A stretch of 64,000 bases of DNA from Hydrogenophaga sp040372165 (GCF_040372165.1 NZ_BAABWG010000002.1:558001-622000), one strand, 5' to 3'. Shown: positions 44,289-53,827, numbered from the stretch's first letter. The notes: generated by a model not told the origin, from the letters alone. Made by a program: numbers and translations.

Positions 44289-45293
44289 ATGAGCGATACA
44301 GGACATCATCAATCGGGACAACTGGTCGAGCAAATCTTGTATGAAGTCAAGCGCGTGGTGGTGGGTCAGGACCGGTTCCTGGAACGGGTGATGGTCGCGC
44401 TTGTTGCGCAGGGCCATTTGCTGGTTGAAGGGGTCCCCGGTCTGGCCAAGACCCTGACGGTCAAGACACTGGCACAAGTGGTGCAGGGGCGGTTTCGCCG
44501 CATCCAGTTCACGCCAGACCTGGTGCCGGCTGATCTGGTGGGTACGCGCCTTTACAACCAGAAGAGCGGGGACTTCAGTACCTCGCTCGGGCCGGTGTTT
44601 GCCAACCTGGTGCTGGCTGACGAAATCAACCGCGCGCCGGCCAAGGTTCAGAGCGCCCTGCTGGAAGTGATGCAGGAGCGGCAGGTCACCATTGCTGGAG
44701 AGACGCACAAAGTGCCTGACCCTTTTCTGGTCATGGCCACGCAGAACCCGATCGAGACCGAAGGCACATACCCACTGCCCGAGGCCCAGGTGGACCGTTT
44801 CATGATGAAGGTGGTGATGGGGTACCCCACGGACGAGGAGGAGTACGCCATTGTCGAGCGGGTGACAGGGCCTGCTTCGGCACCACGGGAAGCGGCCACG
44901 ACCGAAGAGCTTGCCGCCTTGCAGGCGCTTTGCAAAGGTGTCTACGTTGACCCTTCGCTGGTTCACTACGCGGTGGGGCTGGTGTCTGCCACGCGCGATC
45001 CGCAACGTCACGGTCTGGCGGACCTTGCCTCGCAACTCGCCTATGGCGTCAGCCCGCGGGCGACCATTTCACTGGTGGAAGCTTCAAGGGCGATGGCGCT
45101 CATTCGTGGCCGGGGTTATGTGCTCCCGGAGGACATGGTGGATCTGGTGCCTGATGTGTTTCGTCATCGGCTGATTCTGTCGTACGAAGCGCTGGCTGAA
45201 GGCGTGGATACCGATGCCGTCGTGGAGCGGATCATGGGTGCCGTGCTGCCTCCTGCCAAGGTACTTTCGCCAGAGCAGCAAAAGGCTGCCTGA
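44289..45293 (+). CDS. MoxR-family AAA+ ATPase
   Basis: ATPase of 334 residues. Walker A-like region GVPGLAKTLTVKTLAQVV, sensor and Walker B FANLVLADEINRAPAKVQSALLEVMQERQVTI, and ATQNPIETEGTYPLPEAQVDRFMM all match MoxR proteins, which act as chaperones for VWA-domain partners. ATG 44289 with AGGAGA upstream. Followed closely by a DUF58 and a VWA gene, the standard MoxR module. Confidence 0.93.
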   Translation: MSDTGHHQSGQLVEQILYEVKRVVVGQDRFLERVMVALVAQGHLLVEGVPGLAKTLTVKTLAQVVQGRFRRIQFTPDLVPADLVGTRLYNQKSGDFSTSLGPVFANLVLADEINRAPAKVQSALLEVMQERQVTIAGETHKVPDPFLVMATQNPIETEGTYPLPEAQVDRFMMKVVMGYPTDEEEYAIVERVTGPASAPREAATTEELAALQALCKGVYVDPSLVHYAVGLVSATRDPQRHGLADLASQLAYGVSPRATISLVEASRAMALIRGRGYVLPEDMVDLVPDVFRHRLILSYEALAEGVDTDAVVERIMGAVLPPAKVLSPEQQKAA

Positions 45294-45316
45294 GCTGAAA
45301 GGAATTGGTGGCGCGA

Positions 45317-46360
45317 ATGAAGTCCGGTATCTGGCAATGGTTTTCAGCACGCAGGCAACCGGCCAACGATGATGCTTCGTCGATGGCGGCAGGCCGGGCT
45401 GGCGATGTCGAGTCTCCGGACGCGTGGCTGCGGCGACTCGAATGGCAGGCGCTTCGACCATTGCAGGGCTGGTGGCAAGGTGAGCACCGCAGTCTTCAGC
45501 GTGGCCGGGGACTGGATCTGGTGGATCTGCGTGCCTACCAGCCGCACGATGATGTGCGCCACATTGACTGGAACGTGACTGCACGCATGCAGCAACCGCA
45601 TGTGAGGGTGTTTGCCGAAGAGCGGGATGTGGCGGTCTGGTTTTTGATCGACGCAACGGCATCGCTGGCTTTTGGATCGGGACACAAAGGCAAACATCGG
45701 GTCGCAGCGGATCTGGTCGGTGTCCTGGCGCGATTGTTCAACCTTCGTGGGCACCGCGTGGGTGCGGTGGTGTATCGAGGGGAGAGCGCCGCTGCCGGGC
45801 AGCCCAACCTGGAATATCTGCCACCCGCGGGTGGCAGAAAGCAAGTGTTGCGTTTGCTGCAAGCCATGTCCGTTGCCAATCAGAAGTCACCTGCACAAAC
45901 CCGGCTCGATAGCCTGCTGCGGTCGGCAGAGAAGCTCATCCGCCAGCGCAGCGCTGTCATTGTGGTCTCTGATTTTTTCAGCGAAGAGGGGTGGTCATCG
46001 CCTTTGCTCCGCCTGGCCATGCGTCACGATGCGCTGGCTGTTCGAGTCATGGACCCGTTGGAGCAATCCTTGCCGGTACTGGGACTGATCAGCCTGCAGG
46101 ATGCGGAGACAGGCGAATGCGTCGATGTCGATACCCATGATCCGGTGTTCCGGCAGCGCTATGCCGTTTTGGCCGAGCAGCGTGAATCGCGTCTGCGGGC
46201 CGAGATGGCCAGGGCAGGTGTGGACAGTCTGGAATTGAGCACGGACGATGACTTGCAGGCGTCCGTGCTGCGCTACCTGCGCCTGAGGCAGCAGCGCCAA
46301 CGCGTGGGTGCGCGGCAAATGCCGAACAGGCAAGCGATGATGAAAGGAGCGCAGGCATGA
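45317..46360 (+). CDS. DUF58 domain protein
   Basis: Protein of about 347 residues of the DUF58 family, the usual partner of MoxR ATPases. The domain core is GRGLDLVDLRAYQPHDDVRHIDWNVTARMQQPHVRVFAEERDVAVWFLIDATASLAFGSG, a VWA-like fold with a partial MIDAS (DATAS). Start uncertain: ATG 45317 is taken, GTG 45308 lies nearer the AAAGGA site. Its stop overlaps the next start as ATGA. Confidence 0.88.
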   Translation: MKSGIWQWFSARRQPANDDASSMAAGRAGDVESPDAWLRRLEWQALRPLQGWWQGEHRSLQRGRGLDLVDLRAYQPHDDVRHIDWNVTARMQQPHVRVFAEERDVAVWFLIDATASLAFGSGHKGKHRVAADLVGVLARLFNLRGHRVGAVVYRGESAAAGQPNLEYLPPAGGRKQVLRLLQAMSVANQKSPAQTRLDSLLRSAEKLIRQRSAVIVVSDFFSEEGWSSPLLRLAMRHDALAVRVMDPLEQSLPVLGLISLQDAETGECVDVDTHDPVFRQRYAVLAEQRESRLRAEMARAGVDSLELSTDDDLQASVLRYLRLRQQRQRVGARQMPNRQAMMKGAQA

Positions 46361-47436
46361 CAATGGCAGATTGGCCGGTGCAGTTCATCTGGCCGGAACT
46401 GTTGTGGAGTCTCCTGCTGTTGCCGGTGGTGATGTTGTCATACGTCTGGATACTGCGCCGTCGCCGCAAGATGGCGGTTCAGTTCGCCAGCCTCAGCCTG
46501 GTTCGGCAGGCCATGGCAGGGCGGGTGCAATGGCGACGCCACGTGCCGCCTGTTCTGATGCTGCTCGCCTTGGTGTCCTTGCTGCTGGCGGCTGCTCGTC
46601 CGGTGGCCATGCTCACTTTGCCCACGCGCGACCAGACCATCATCCTGGCCATGGATGTGTCGGGCAGCATGCGGGCGACAGACGTCAAGCCCAGCCGGCT
46701 CGAGGCCTCGCAAGAGGCTGCCAAGTCCTTCATCAAAGGGCTGCCGCCTTATGTCAAGGTTGGCATTGTGGCTTTTGCCGGTACGGCGCAGGTGGTACAG
46801 CCGGCCACACTGCGAAGGCAGGACCTGTACGCTGCAATTGACAAGTTCCAGTTGCAACGCGCCACCGCCACTGGCAGTGCACTGGTGGTGGCGCTGGCCG
46901 AACTGTTCCCTGATCACGGCATTGATCTGGGGCAGCTCAGCTTTCAGGCCGCCGGCATCGAGGACCCTTTGCAGAGCTCGCGTGATGCGGATCGTGAAGC
47001 AGAAACCCTGGCCAAGCCGCACACGCCTGTGGAGCCAGGGTCGTACGGTTCAGCAGCGATTATCTTGCTCACGGATGGTCAGCGCACCACCGGCTTCGAC
47101 ACGGAGGCAGCGGCAGAGATGGCTGCGGAGAGGGGTGTCCGGGTCTACACAGTAGGCGTGGGGACGGTGGAGGGCGAAGTCATCGGGTTTGACGGCTGGA
47201 CCATGCGTGTGCGGCTGGATGAAGACAGCCTCAAACAGATGTCTGATGCGACCCGCGGCGAGTACTTCCATGCAGGGACGGCCGACAACCTGCGGCAGGT
47301 CTACGAGTCGCTCGGCACCCGGCTGACAGTGGAGACCAAGGAAACCGAGGTGTCGGCCGTGCTGGCACTGCTCGGTGCCATGCTCATGCTCATGGCCGCG
47401 GCGCTGTCCATGTGGTGGCATAACCGCCTGGCCTGA
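46357..47436 (+). CDS. VWA-domain membrane protein (BatA-like)
   Basis: Protein of 359 residues with an N-terminal pair of membrane helices (LLWSLLLLPVVMLSYVWIL; PPVLMLLALVSLLLAAARPVAML), a von Willebrand A domain with the metal site DVSGSMRATD, and a C-terminal helix (VLALLGAMLMLMAAALSMWWH). This matches BatA-type proteins of MoxR operons. No BatB, BatC or BatD follow, so the module is a short version: MoxR, DUF58, VWA. Confidence 0.88.
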   Translation: MTMADWPVQFIWPELLWSLLLLPVVMLSYVWILRRRRKMAVQFASLSLVRQAMAGRVQWRRHVPPVLMLLALVSLLLAAARPVAMLTLPTRDQTIILAMDVSGSMRATDVKPSRLEASQEAAKSFIKGLPPYVKVGIVAFAGTAQVVQPATLRRQDLYAAIDKFQLQRATATGSALVVALAELFPDHGIDLGQLSFQAAGIEDPLQSSRDADREAETLAKPHTPVEPGSYGSAAIILLTDGQRTTGFDTEAAAEMAAERGVRVYTVGVGTVEGEVIGFDGWTMRVRLDEDSLKQMSDATRGEYFHAGTADNLRQVYESLGTRLTVETKETEVSAVLALLGAMLMLMAAALSMWWHNRLA

Positions 47437-47500
47437 GCTGCGCCGGCCTGGCATGACCTGGGTCAAGCCCTTGCCGGCTTGAAAGGGCACAATCAGCGGC

Positions 47501-48784
47501 ATGACTGTTCAGACCGCTGCCAAGCCTTTCGCCCCTGTTGCCGCTTCTGCAGAGGCACCTGTCCTCATTGCAGGCGGTGGTATCGGTGGCATGGCCGCCG
47601 CTTTGTCGCTGGCACGTCAGGGCGTCGAAGTACACCTGTTTGAACAAGCCCCCGAGTTGTCGGAGGTGGGCGCGGGTATCCAGTTGGGGCCCAATGCGGT
47701 TCGGGTGCTGGAAGACTGGGGCCTGGGCGATGCCTTGCGGGCGGTGGCAGCTTTTCCTGAAGCGCTTCAGGTTCGCGACTCGGCAGGTGGCGGCATGCTG
47801 GGGGTTTTGCCGCTCGGCGAGCGCACGCGACGCCTGTACCGGCAACCCTATGCCTGCATTCACAGGGTCGATCTGCTGGCGCTCCTGACCGAAGCTGTCG
47901 CAGGCTGGCGTGAGGCGACCCTTCATCTGGGCCAGCGCATCACCGGTTATGAACTCACCGGGTCGGGCGGCGTCTGCGTGCACACCCAACACGAGGAGCG
48001 TTGCCGCGAGGGCGCAGCGCTGGTGGGCGCTGACGGCTTGTGGAGTGCCGTGCGTGGGCAGATGCTGGGCAAGGCGCCTCCCCGTTTCTCCGGCCACCTC
48101 GCGTATCGGGGAACCGTGCCGGCTGCTGCACTACCGGAGCGTTTGCGTGCGCCTCGTGTGACCGCCTGGTTTGGCGAGCGGCTGCATGTTGTGCATTACC
48201 CGGTGCGCAGTGGCAATGTGTTCAACGTGGTGGCCGTGATTGAAGGCGAGTTGGGCAAAGGTCACGGCCTCGAGCCAGACGGTGACCCGCGGAACTGGTC
48301 GCACGAAGCCAGAGCGGTGGATTTGCTGCGAGCGCTCAAGCCAGCCCACAAGGACCTGCTTGATGTGATTGACGCTGTCCAGCACTGGCAGTTGTGGGCT
48401 TTGCACGACCGTGCGCCGGTGGCGAGTGCTGCAGAGCACGCCGAAGGGCCAGTGGCCTTGTTGGGCGACGCTGCCCACCCCTTGCGCCCCTACCTGGCGC
48501 AAGGCGCAGCCATGGCGCTGGAAGATGCCTGGACGCTCGGTCGTATGGTGCATACGGGCGCGAAGACGCCGGACTGGCCGGTTTTGATGAAAGCATATGC
48601 CCAGACACGGTGGGCACGGAATGCGCGTGTCCAGGCGCGCTCTGCCCGAAACGGCACTATCTTTCATGCAGGCGGATTACTGCGCTGGGGACGGAACCTG
48701 GCCATGAGTGCGCTGGGTGAGAAGCTGATGGACGTGCCGTGGCTCTACCAAGGGCCGCCCGAGCCTCGACGAATTGCTCATTGA
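47501..48784 (+). CDS. FAD-dependent monooxygenase, salicylate-hydroxylase-like
   Basis: Class A flavoprotein monooxygenase of 427 residues. FAD-binding GxGxxG in LIAGGGIGGMAAALSLARQGVEVHLFEQ, the DG motif in GADGLWSAVR, and the GD motif in LLGDAAHPLRPYLAQGAAMALEDAWTLG are all present. It resembles salicylate 1-monooxygenase and 3-hydroxybenzoate 6-hydroxylase-type enzymes, but the substrate is not certain and no aromatic ring-cleavage genes are adjacent. Confidence 0.85.
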   Translation: MTVQTAAKPFAPVAASAEAPVLIAGGGIGGMAAALSLARQGVEVHLFEQAPELSEVGAGIQLGPNAVRVLEDWGLGDALRAVAAFPEALQVRDSAGGGMLGVLPLGERTRRLYRQPYACIHRVDLLALLTEAVAGWREATLHLGQRITGYELTGSGGVCVHTQHEERCREGAALVGADGLWSAVRGQMLGKAPPRFSGHLAYRGTVPAAALPERLRAPRVTAWFGERLHVVHYPVRSGNVFNVVAVIEGELGKGHGLEPDGDPRNWSHEARAVDLLRALKPAHKDLLDVIDAVQHWQLWALHDRAPVASAAEHAEGPVALLGDAAHPLRPYLAQGAAMALEDAWTLGRMVHTGAKTPDWPVLMKAYAQTRWARNARVQARSARNGTIFHAGGLLRWGRNLAMSALGEKLMDVPWLYQGPPEPRRIAH

Positions 48785-48806
48785 GCAGCTTTTTTTGATG
48801 TCCGTC

Positions 48807-48827
48807 AAATGCGAATTAGTCGCAATC
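48807..48827 (+). promoter_or_regulatory. Possible Fur box upstream of feoA
   Basis: An inverted repeat TGCGA-ATTAG-TCGCA at 48810-48824 within an AAATGCGAATTAGTCGCAAT context lies 52 bp before the feoA start. Beta-proteobacterial Fur sites often contain TGCGAAT-like halves, so iron repression is plausible. Confidence 0.45.
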
Positions 48828-48878
48828 GTGGTAGATTTCCGCATCATTTTCTACAGGACGAGTTGACTGAGCACGACC

Positions 48879-49238
48879 ATGGACGCTCACATTGCCCAAA
48901 CGGTGGCTGGCTTCACGGTCTGCACCATGCCTGCTGAAAAAGACAGTGCCATACCTGAGACAGCGCGAGTTTCTGCTGGCGCAAGTGTTGCGCTCAACAA
49001 CATTGATGTGCACACGGAATCTGTGATTCTGGGTTATGCGGCCCCGAGCAATGCTGAAGATGTTCGCCGTCAGCGACGTCTGGCCGAGTTGGGCTTCCTG
49101 CCAGGAGAGCGTGTTCGCGTGGTGTCTCGCGGCTGGTTCAAGCGCAGTCCAGTGGCTGTGCGCGTGGCTGACTCCACCTTTGCATTGCGCGACGACGAAG
49201 CAGCGCTGGTGCTGGTGCAGGTTCTCTCCCAATCCTGA
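48879..49238 (+). CDS. feoA: Ferrous iron transport protein A
   Basis: Small cytosolic SH3-like partner of FeoB. The 119-residue frame contains the FeoA core VILGYAAPSNAEDVRRQRRLAELGFLPGERVRVVSRGWFKRSPVAVRVADSTFALRDDEAALVLV in its second half; the first 45 residues are a non-conserved extension and an internal start (e.g. Met at residue 17) is possible. feoB starts 17 bp later. Confidence 0.88.
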   Translation: MDAHIAQTVAGFTVCTMPAEKDSAIPETARVSAGASVALNNIDVHTESVILGYAAPSNAEDVRRQRRLAELGFLPGERVRVVSRGWFKRSPVAVRVADSTFALRDDEAALVLVQVLSQS

Positions 49239-49255
49239 CCCGGTTCTGATCCATC

Positions 49256-51136
49256 ATGAGCGCAGACATCGCCATGCCGCGACTGGCATTGCTCGGCAAT
49301 CCCAATTGCGGCAAGACGGCACTGTTCAATTTGCTGACTGGCACGCGTCAGAAGGTGGCGAACTATGCTGGCGTGACGGTTGAGCGCAAAGAAGGGTGGT
49401 TGACAACCCCCAATGGCGTCAAGGCGCAGATTCTCGATTTGCCCGGCACGTACAGCCTGGAGCCCATGTCGGAGGACGAGTCCATCACGCGTGATGTGAT
49501 TGCAGGTCACAGGTCGACTGAATCCAGGCCGGATTTGCTCGTGTGTGTGGTGGATGCCACCCATTTGCACCTGAACCTGCGCCTGGTGCTCGAAGCCAAG
49601 ACGCAGGGCCTGCCCATGGTCCTGGTGCTCAACATGTTCGATGTGGCCGAAGAGCAGGGGATTCGCATCGAAGTGGGTTCTCTGGCCTCCATGCTGGGCA
49701 TGCCCGTCACATCGGCGGTCGGCATCCACCGCGATGGTGCGAATGCAGTGCTCCAGACGCTGGACAACGTGCTGGCCCAAGGCCTGCCGCCCGCCGCCAA
49801 AGCCAGCCCGATTCAAGCCGTCATCGATCCGGTTCGATTGAACGAGCAAGTGCATTCCATTCTGGATGCCACTGTATCTGGTCGCGGTCAGCGCTGGACC
49901 ATGAGCGACCGGCTGGACCGCTGGGTGCTGCATCCCGTGTGGGGCTATGTGTTGCTCTCCGCGGTGTTGATGCTGGTGTTTCAGGCCGTGTTTGCGTGGG
50001 CCGCCTGGCCCATGGATCTCATTGACGAGAGTGTGGCGTCGCTGGGCGAGTGGCTGGGCACCCACATGAGCGATGGCCCCTTGCGCAGCCTGCTGGTCGA
50101 CGGTGTGATTGCCGGCGTCGGTGGTGTGCTGGTTTTCTTGCCGCAGATCCTGATTCTGTTTCTCTTCATCTTCCTGCTGGAAGATTCCGGCTACCTGCCG
50201 CGTGCCGCGTTCTTGATGGACAAGCTCATGAGCAGCGTGGGCTTGTCAGGGCGCTCCTTCATTCCCTTGCTCTCCAGCTTTGCCTGCGCGGTACCCGGCA
50301 TCATGGCCACGCGCACCATCAGCCATTGGCGCGACCGCTGGCTCACCATCATGGTGGCGCCATTGATGACTTGCTCGGCTCGTCTGCCGGTATACGCCTT
50401 GCTCATTGCAGCCTTCATTTCGCAGCGCACAGTGGGCGGCATCTTCAATCTGCAAGGCCTGGTGCTGTTTGCGCTCTTTGCCGCGGGCATTGTCAGCGCC
50501 ATGCTCGTCGCGTGGGTGGCGTCGCGGCGCGATGGCAAGGCGTCGGCCACGCCACTCATCATGGAGCTTCCCACCTACCGGCTGCCCAGCGTCTGGAACG
50601 TGGCGCGGGGACTGTGGGAGCGGGCGGCCATCTTCATGCGCCGTGTGGGCTCCATCATTCTCTCGCTCATGATCGTGTTGTGGTTCCTCTCCAGCTACCC
50701 AGCACCGCCGGACGGGGCCACCGGCGCGGCCATCGAGTATTCGTTCGCAGGCATGCTGGGTCATGTGTTGCAGCCGCTGTTCCAGCCTCTGGGGTTTGAC
50801 TGGCGCATTGTCGTCGCCCTGATTCCCGCCATGGCCGCTCGTGAGGTAGTGGTGGCGGCCCTGGGCACGGTGTATGCCCTTTCGGCTCAGGGTGATGAAG
50901 TTGCCACTGCGCTCGAGCCCGTCATCGGCAAGGAATGGTCGCTGGCGACGGCGCTGGCTTTGATGGTGTGGTTTGTGTACGCGCCGCAGTGCGTGGCCAC
51001 CCTGGCGGCCGTCAAGCGCGAGACGGGGCAATGGCGCTACGCTGGCATCATGGCAGCCTACTTGTTTGCACTGGCCTACCTGGCTGCGTGGGCGACTTAT
51101 CGAATCACGTTGGCATTGACGGGAAGTGTTGCATGA
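49256..51136 (+). CDS. feoB: Ferrous iron transporter B
   Basis: GTP-gated Fe(II) importer of the inner membrane. The cytosolic G domain has G1 GNPNCGKTALFN near residue 13, G3 DLPGTYSLEP, and G4 NMFD; a guanine dissociation-inhibitor-like segment follows. The membrane part contains the two gate motifs with conserved cysteines (LLSSFACAVPGIMATRTI and YAPQCVATLAAVKRETG). At 626 residues it is shorter than E. coli FeoB (773) but within the range of betaproteobacterial forms. Its stop overlaps the next start as ATGA. Confidence 0.96.
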   Translation: MSADIAMPRLALLGNPNCGKTALFNLLTGTRQKVANYAGVTVERKEGWLTTPNGVKAQILDLPGTYSLEPMSEDESITRDVIAGHRSTESRPDLLVCVVDATHLHLNLRLVLEAKTQGLPMVLVLNMFDVAEEQGIRIEVGSLASMLGMPVTSAVGIHRDGANAVLQTLDNVLAQGLPPAAKASPIQAVIDPVRLNEQVHSILDATVSGRGQRWTMSDRLDRWVLHPVWGYVLLSAVLMLVFQAVFAWAAWPMDLIDESVASLGEWLGTHMSDGPLRSLLVDGVIAGVGGVLVFLPQILILFLFIFLLEDSGYLPRAAFLMDKLMSSVGLSGRSFIPLLSSFACAVPGIMATRTISHWRDRWLTIMVAPLMTCSARLPVYALLIAAFISQRTVGGIFNLQGLVLFALFAAGIVSAMLVAWVASRRDGKASATPLIMELPTYRLPSVWNVARGLWERAAIFMRRVGSIILSLMIVLWFLSSYPAPPDGATGAAIEYSFAGMLGHVLQPLFQPLGFDWRIVVALIPAMAAREVVVAALGTVYALSAQGDEVATALEPVIGKEWSLATALALMVWFVYAPQCVATLAAVKRETGQWRYAGIMAAYLFALAYLAAWATYRITLALTGSVA

Positions 51137-51357
51137 ACTGGCAGGAAGTCATCGTTTTGGTGGTGGTGCTGTTGGCACTGGCCTATGTGGTTCGGGCCGC
51201 CATGGTTAGCGTGAAGTCATTCAAAGCTTCCGCGCGTTCAGGTGGCAGCACGAGTGGCAGCGCCTGCGGCAGTTGCAATGGTTGCAGTGCGGCCGCTGCG
51301 AGACGCCCGTCGGCCCAGTCAGCCGGTGGTACGTCTGCAGGCAGCTCTTGCCACTGA
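51133..51357 (+). CDS. FeoB-associated Cys-rich membrane protein
   Basis: Protein of 74 residues: one membrane helix (VIVLVVVLLALAYVVRAAMV), then a Ser/Gly/Ala tail with cysteines in ACGSCNGCSAAAA and SSCH. This fits the small FeoB-associated Cys-rich family that often follows feoB and may help iron handling or FeoB assembly. Start overlaps the feoB stop by 4 bp. It ends one base before the convergent kynA stop. Confidence 0.85.
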   Translation: MNWQEVIVLVVVLLALAYVVRAAMVSVKSFKASARSGGSTSGSACGSCNGCSAAAARRPSAQSAGGTSAGSSCH

Positions 51358-51358
51358 C

Positions 51359-52252
51359 TCACAACTGGGTGCGCAGGCTCCAGATTTCCGGGAACAGCAC
51401 CACGTCGAGCATCTTGCGCAGATAGCTCACGCCGCCGGTGCCGCCGGTACCACGCTTGAAGCCGATGACGCGTTCCACGGTGGTCAGGTGCCGGAAGCGC
51501 CAGAGGCGGAAGGCGTCCTCCAGATCGGTCAACTCTTCGCCCAGCTGATACAGATCCCAATGAGCGGAAGGGTTGCGGTAGACCTGCAGCCACGCCTGCT
51601 CCACGCCTTCGCTGGCTTCATAGGGCTTGGTCCAGTCTCGCTCCAAATGGGTTTGTGGCACCTCAATGCCACGTCGCGCCATCAGCCTCAAGGCCTCGTC
51701 ATACAACGATGGTGCTTCGTGAGCGGCCTTGACCATCGCCAGCAAATCGGCGCGGTGTTCGTGGGGCTTGAGCATCGCTGCGTTCTTGTTGCCCATGGCG
51801 AACTCGATGCAGCGGTACTGGTAGCTCTGGAATCCACTCGAGTGCCCCAGGTAGGGGCGAATGGCGCTGTACTCGGGTGGCGTCATGGTGGCCAGCACGT
51901 CCCACGCATGTACAAGCTGCTCCATGATCTTGCTCACACGCGCCAGCATCTTGAATGCCTCAGGCAATGCATCGTTGGCAATGTTCTGCTTGGCCGCCAG
52001 CAATTCCTGCAATGCCAGCTTCATCCACAACTCGCTCGTCTGGTGCTGCACGATGAACAGCATCTCATTGTGGTCGGGCGAAAGAGGCTTTTGGGCGCTC
52101 AGGATGGTGTCGAGCTGCAGGTAGTCGCCGTAGCTCATGTCGCCGCTGAAATCGAGCTGCGCCTTTTCGTCGTGGACGATGGCTTCTGTGGCGGATGGTG
52201 TGGTGGTCGACGATGGTGTTGACGAAGCGTCGTCATGGTAGGGGCAGGTCAT
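51359..52252 (-). CDS. kynA: Tryptophan 2,3-dioxygenase
   Basis: Heme enzyme opening the indole ring of tryptophan to N-formylkynurenine, first step of the kynurenine route. The 297-residue protein has MSYGDYLQLDTILSAQKPLS, the substrate/heme region MLFIVQHQTSELWMKLALQEL, and the proximal histidine in the C-terminal part FRLWRFRHLTTVERVIGFKRGTGGTGGVSYL. Last gene of the kynB-kynU-kynA run. Confidence 0.97.
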   Translation of the reverse strand: MTCPYHDDASSTPSSTTTPSATEAIVHDEKAQLDFSGDMSYGDYLQLDTILSAQKPLSPDHNEMLFIVQHQTSELWMKLALQELLAAKQNIANDALPEAFKMLARVSKIMEQLVHAWDVLATMTPPEYSAIRPYLGHSSGFQSYQYRCIEFAMGNKNAAMLKPHEHRADLLAMVKAAHEAPSLYDEALRLMARRGIEVPQTHLERDWTKPYEASEGVEQAWLQVYRNPSAHWDLYQLGEELTDLEDAFRLWRFRHLTTVERVIGFKRGTGGTGGVSYLRKMLDVVLFPEIWSLRTQL

Positions 52253-52323
52253 GAGGCGTCCTTCCGCGAAATCATGGGGTGGTGTTGTCTGTCAGTCCGG
52301 GTACGGCTTGAGGCAAGACGTGC

Positions 52324-53676
52324 TCAAGTGACTGCTTGCGTCTTGTTGAAGTCAGGCCGCTTCCACTCTTTGCCATCCAGCACTTGTTTGAGATGCTCCA
52401 CCGCATCCCAAACGTCGGCATATCCCAGGTACAGCGGTGTGAACCCGAAGCGAAGGATGTCTGGGTGGCGGCTGCCATCACCAGCGCGGAAGTCGCCAAT
52501 CACGCCTCGGGCGATCAGGGCCTGCACGATGGCATAAGCGCCGGTCACGCCCTCGCTCGCTCCACGCGACAGACACACTTGCGAGCCGCGCCGGGCATGT
52601 TCGCGCGGTGTCACCAGTGCGAGCCCGTGACCTCCACAGCGCTCTTCTACCAAGCTGATGAACAGGTCGGTCAGGGACAGTGACTTGCTGCGCAAGGCCT
52701 CCATGCCGCCCAGTGGTTCCGCCGCCAGGACGGTGTCGATGCCGCATTCCAGAGCAGACAGGCTGATGATGGGCTGGGTACCGCACTGATAGCGGGTGAT
52801 GCCGGCGGCGGGCTGGTAGTCGGGCGTGAAAGCAAAGGGCGCAGCATGGCCCCACCACCCCGAGAGGGGTTGCCAGAAGCGGTCGACGTGCTGCGGATGC
52901 ACCCACACGAAGGCCGGCGCTCCCGGGCCGCCATTGAGGTACTTGTAGCCACAACCGACCGCGAAGTCGGCTTCCGCTGCATGGAGGTCCACCGGCACTG
53001 CCCCTGCGCTGTGCGCCAGGTCCCACACCACCAGAATGCCTTTGGCATGGGCTGCTGCTGTGGTGGCCGCCATGTCGTGCATGGCGCCGGTGCGGTAGTT
53101 CACGTGGGTGAGCATGAGCACGGCAACGTCGTCGGTCAGCGCGTCGTTGAGTTCTTCAGGCTCTATCAACACCAGCTCGAAGCCATGCTGGCGGCAAAGG
53201 CCCTCGGCAATGTAGAGGTCCGTCGGGAAGTTGCTGCGCTCACTGACGATGCGGGTGCGAGGAGAAGTCGCATCCGGCGTGGAGGTATCTGAACGCACCA
53301 GGGTCAGTGCCGCACTCAACACCTTGAACAGGTTGACGGAAGTGCTGTCGGTGGCCACCACTTCTCCGGGCTGTGCGCCGATCACTTTGGCGATCTTGTC
53401 GCCAACACGGCCCGGCAGGTCAAACCAGCTGGCGGTGTTCCAGCTCTTGATCAAATCGGTTCCCCATTCCTGCGTTACCACTTCGGCCACGCGGGCGGGA
53501 GCGGACGCAGGCATCACACCCAGCGAGTTGCCATCCAGATAGATGACGCCGGGCGGCAGGATGAACAAGTCGCGCAGCGAGCGCAAAGGGTCTTTGGCGT
53601 CCATGGCCTCGCAGGCCTGGCGGGACAAAGGCGTTGGCGACGTGGCGTTGGAGGGGGCGGCGGAGAAGGTGCTCAT
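52324..53676 (-). CDS. kynU: Kynureninase
   Basis: PLP enzyme splitting kynurenine to anthranilate and alanine. The 450-residue protein has GVIYLDGNSLGVMPASAP near the start, the PLP-site aspartate region VWDLAHSAGAVPVDLHAAEADFAVGCGYKYLNGGPGAPAFVWV (the lysine is in GYKYLNGG) and RGSQVCLSRG near the end. Start MSTFSAAPSNATS at 53676 gives normal length; longer frames lack support. Confidence 0.97.
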   Translation of the reverse strand: MSTFSAAPSNATSPTPLSRQACEAMDAKDPLRSLRDLFILPPGVIYLDGNSLGVMPASAPARVAEVVTQEWGTDLIKSWNTASWFDLPGRVGDKIAKVIGAQPGEVVATDSTSVNLFKVLSAALTLVRSDTSTPDATSPRTRIVSERSNFPTDLYIAEGLCRQHGFELVLIEPEELNDALTDDVAVLMLTHVNYRTGAMHDMAATTAAAHAKGILVVWDLAHSAGAVPVDLHAAEADFAVGCGYKYLNGGPGAPAFVWVHPQHVDRFWQPLSGWWGHAAPFAFTPDYQPAAGITRYQCGTQPIISLSALECGIDTVLAAEPLGGMEALRSKSLSLTDLFISLVEERCGGHGLALVTPREHARRGSQVCLSRGASEGVTGAYAIVQALIARGVIGDFRAGDGSRHPDILRFGFTPLYLGYADVWDAVEHLKQVLDGKEWKRPDFNKTQAVT

Positions 53677-53791
53677 GACTTTGTTATCGGACCGACCGAT
53701 GGAGTGAAGAGTGAGATGGCCAAAACGGCTGTGTGAAGAAGCAAAGTGCGGTCGAGCAGCACCCATGTGTCGTGCATGAGCGTTCGGCATT

Positions 53792-53811
53792 CGCCGGCGG
53801 TGTTGCCGGCG
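53792..53811 (-). repeat. Short GC-rich hairpin downstream of kynB
   Basis: CGCCGGC-GGTGTT-GCCGGCG, a perfect 7-bp stem, 16 bp after the kynB stop in the minus direction. No T run, so its role as a terminator is doubtful. Confidence 0.4.
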
Positions 53812-53827
53812 ACGTTGGGGCCGTGGC

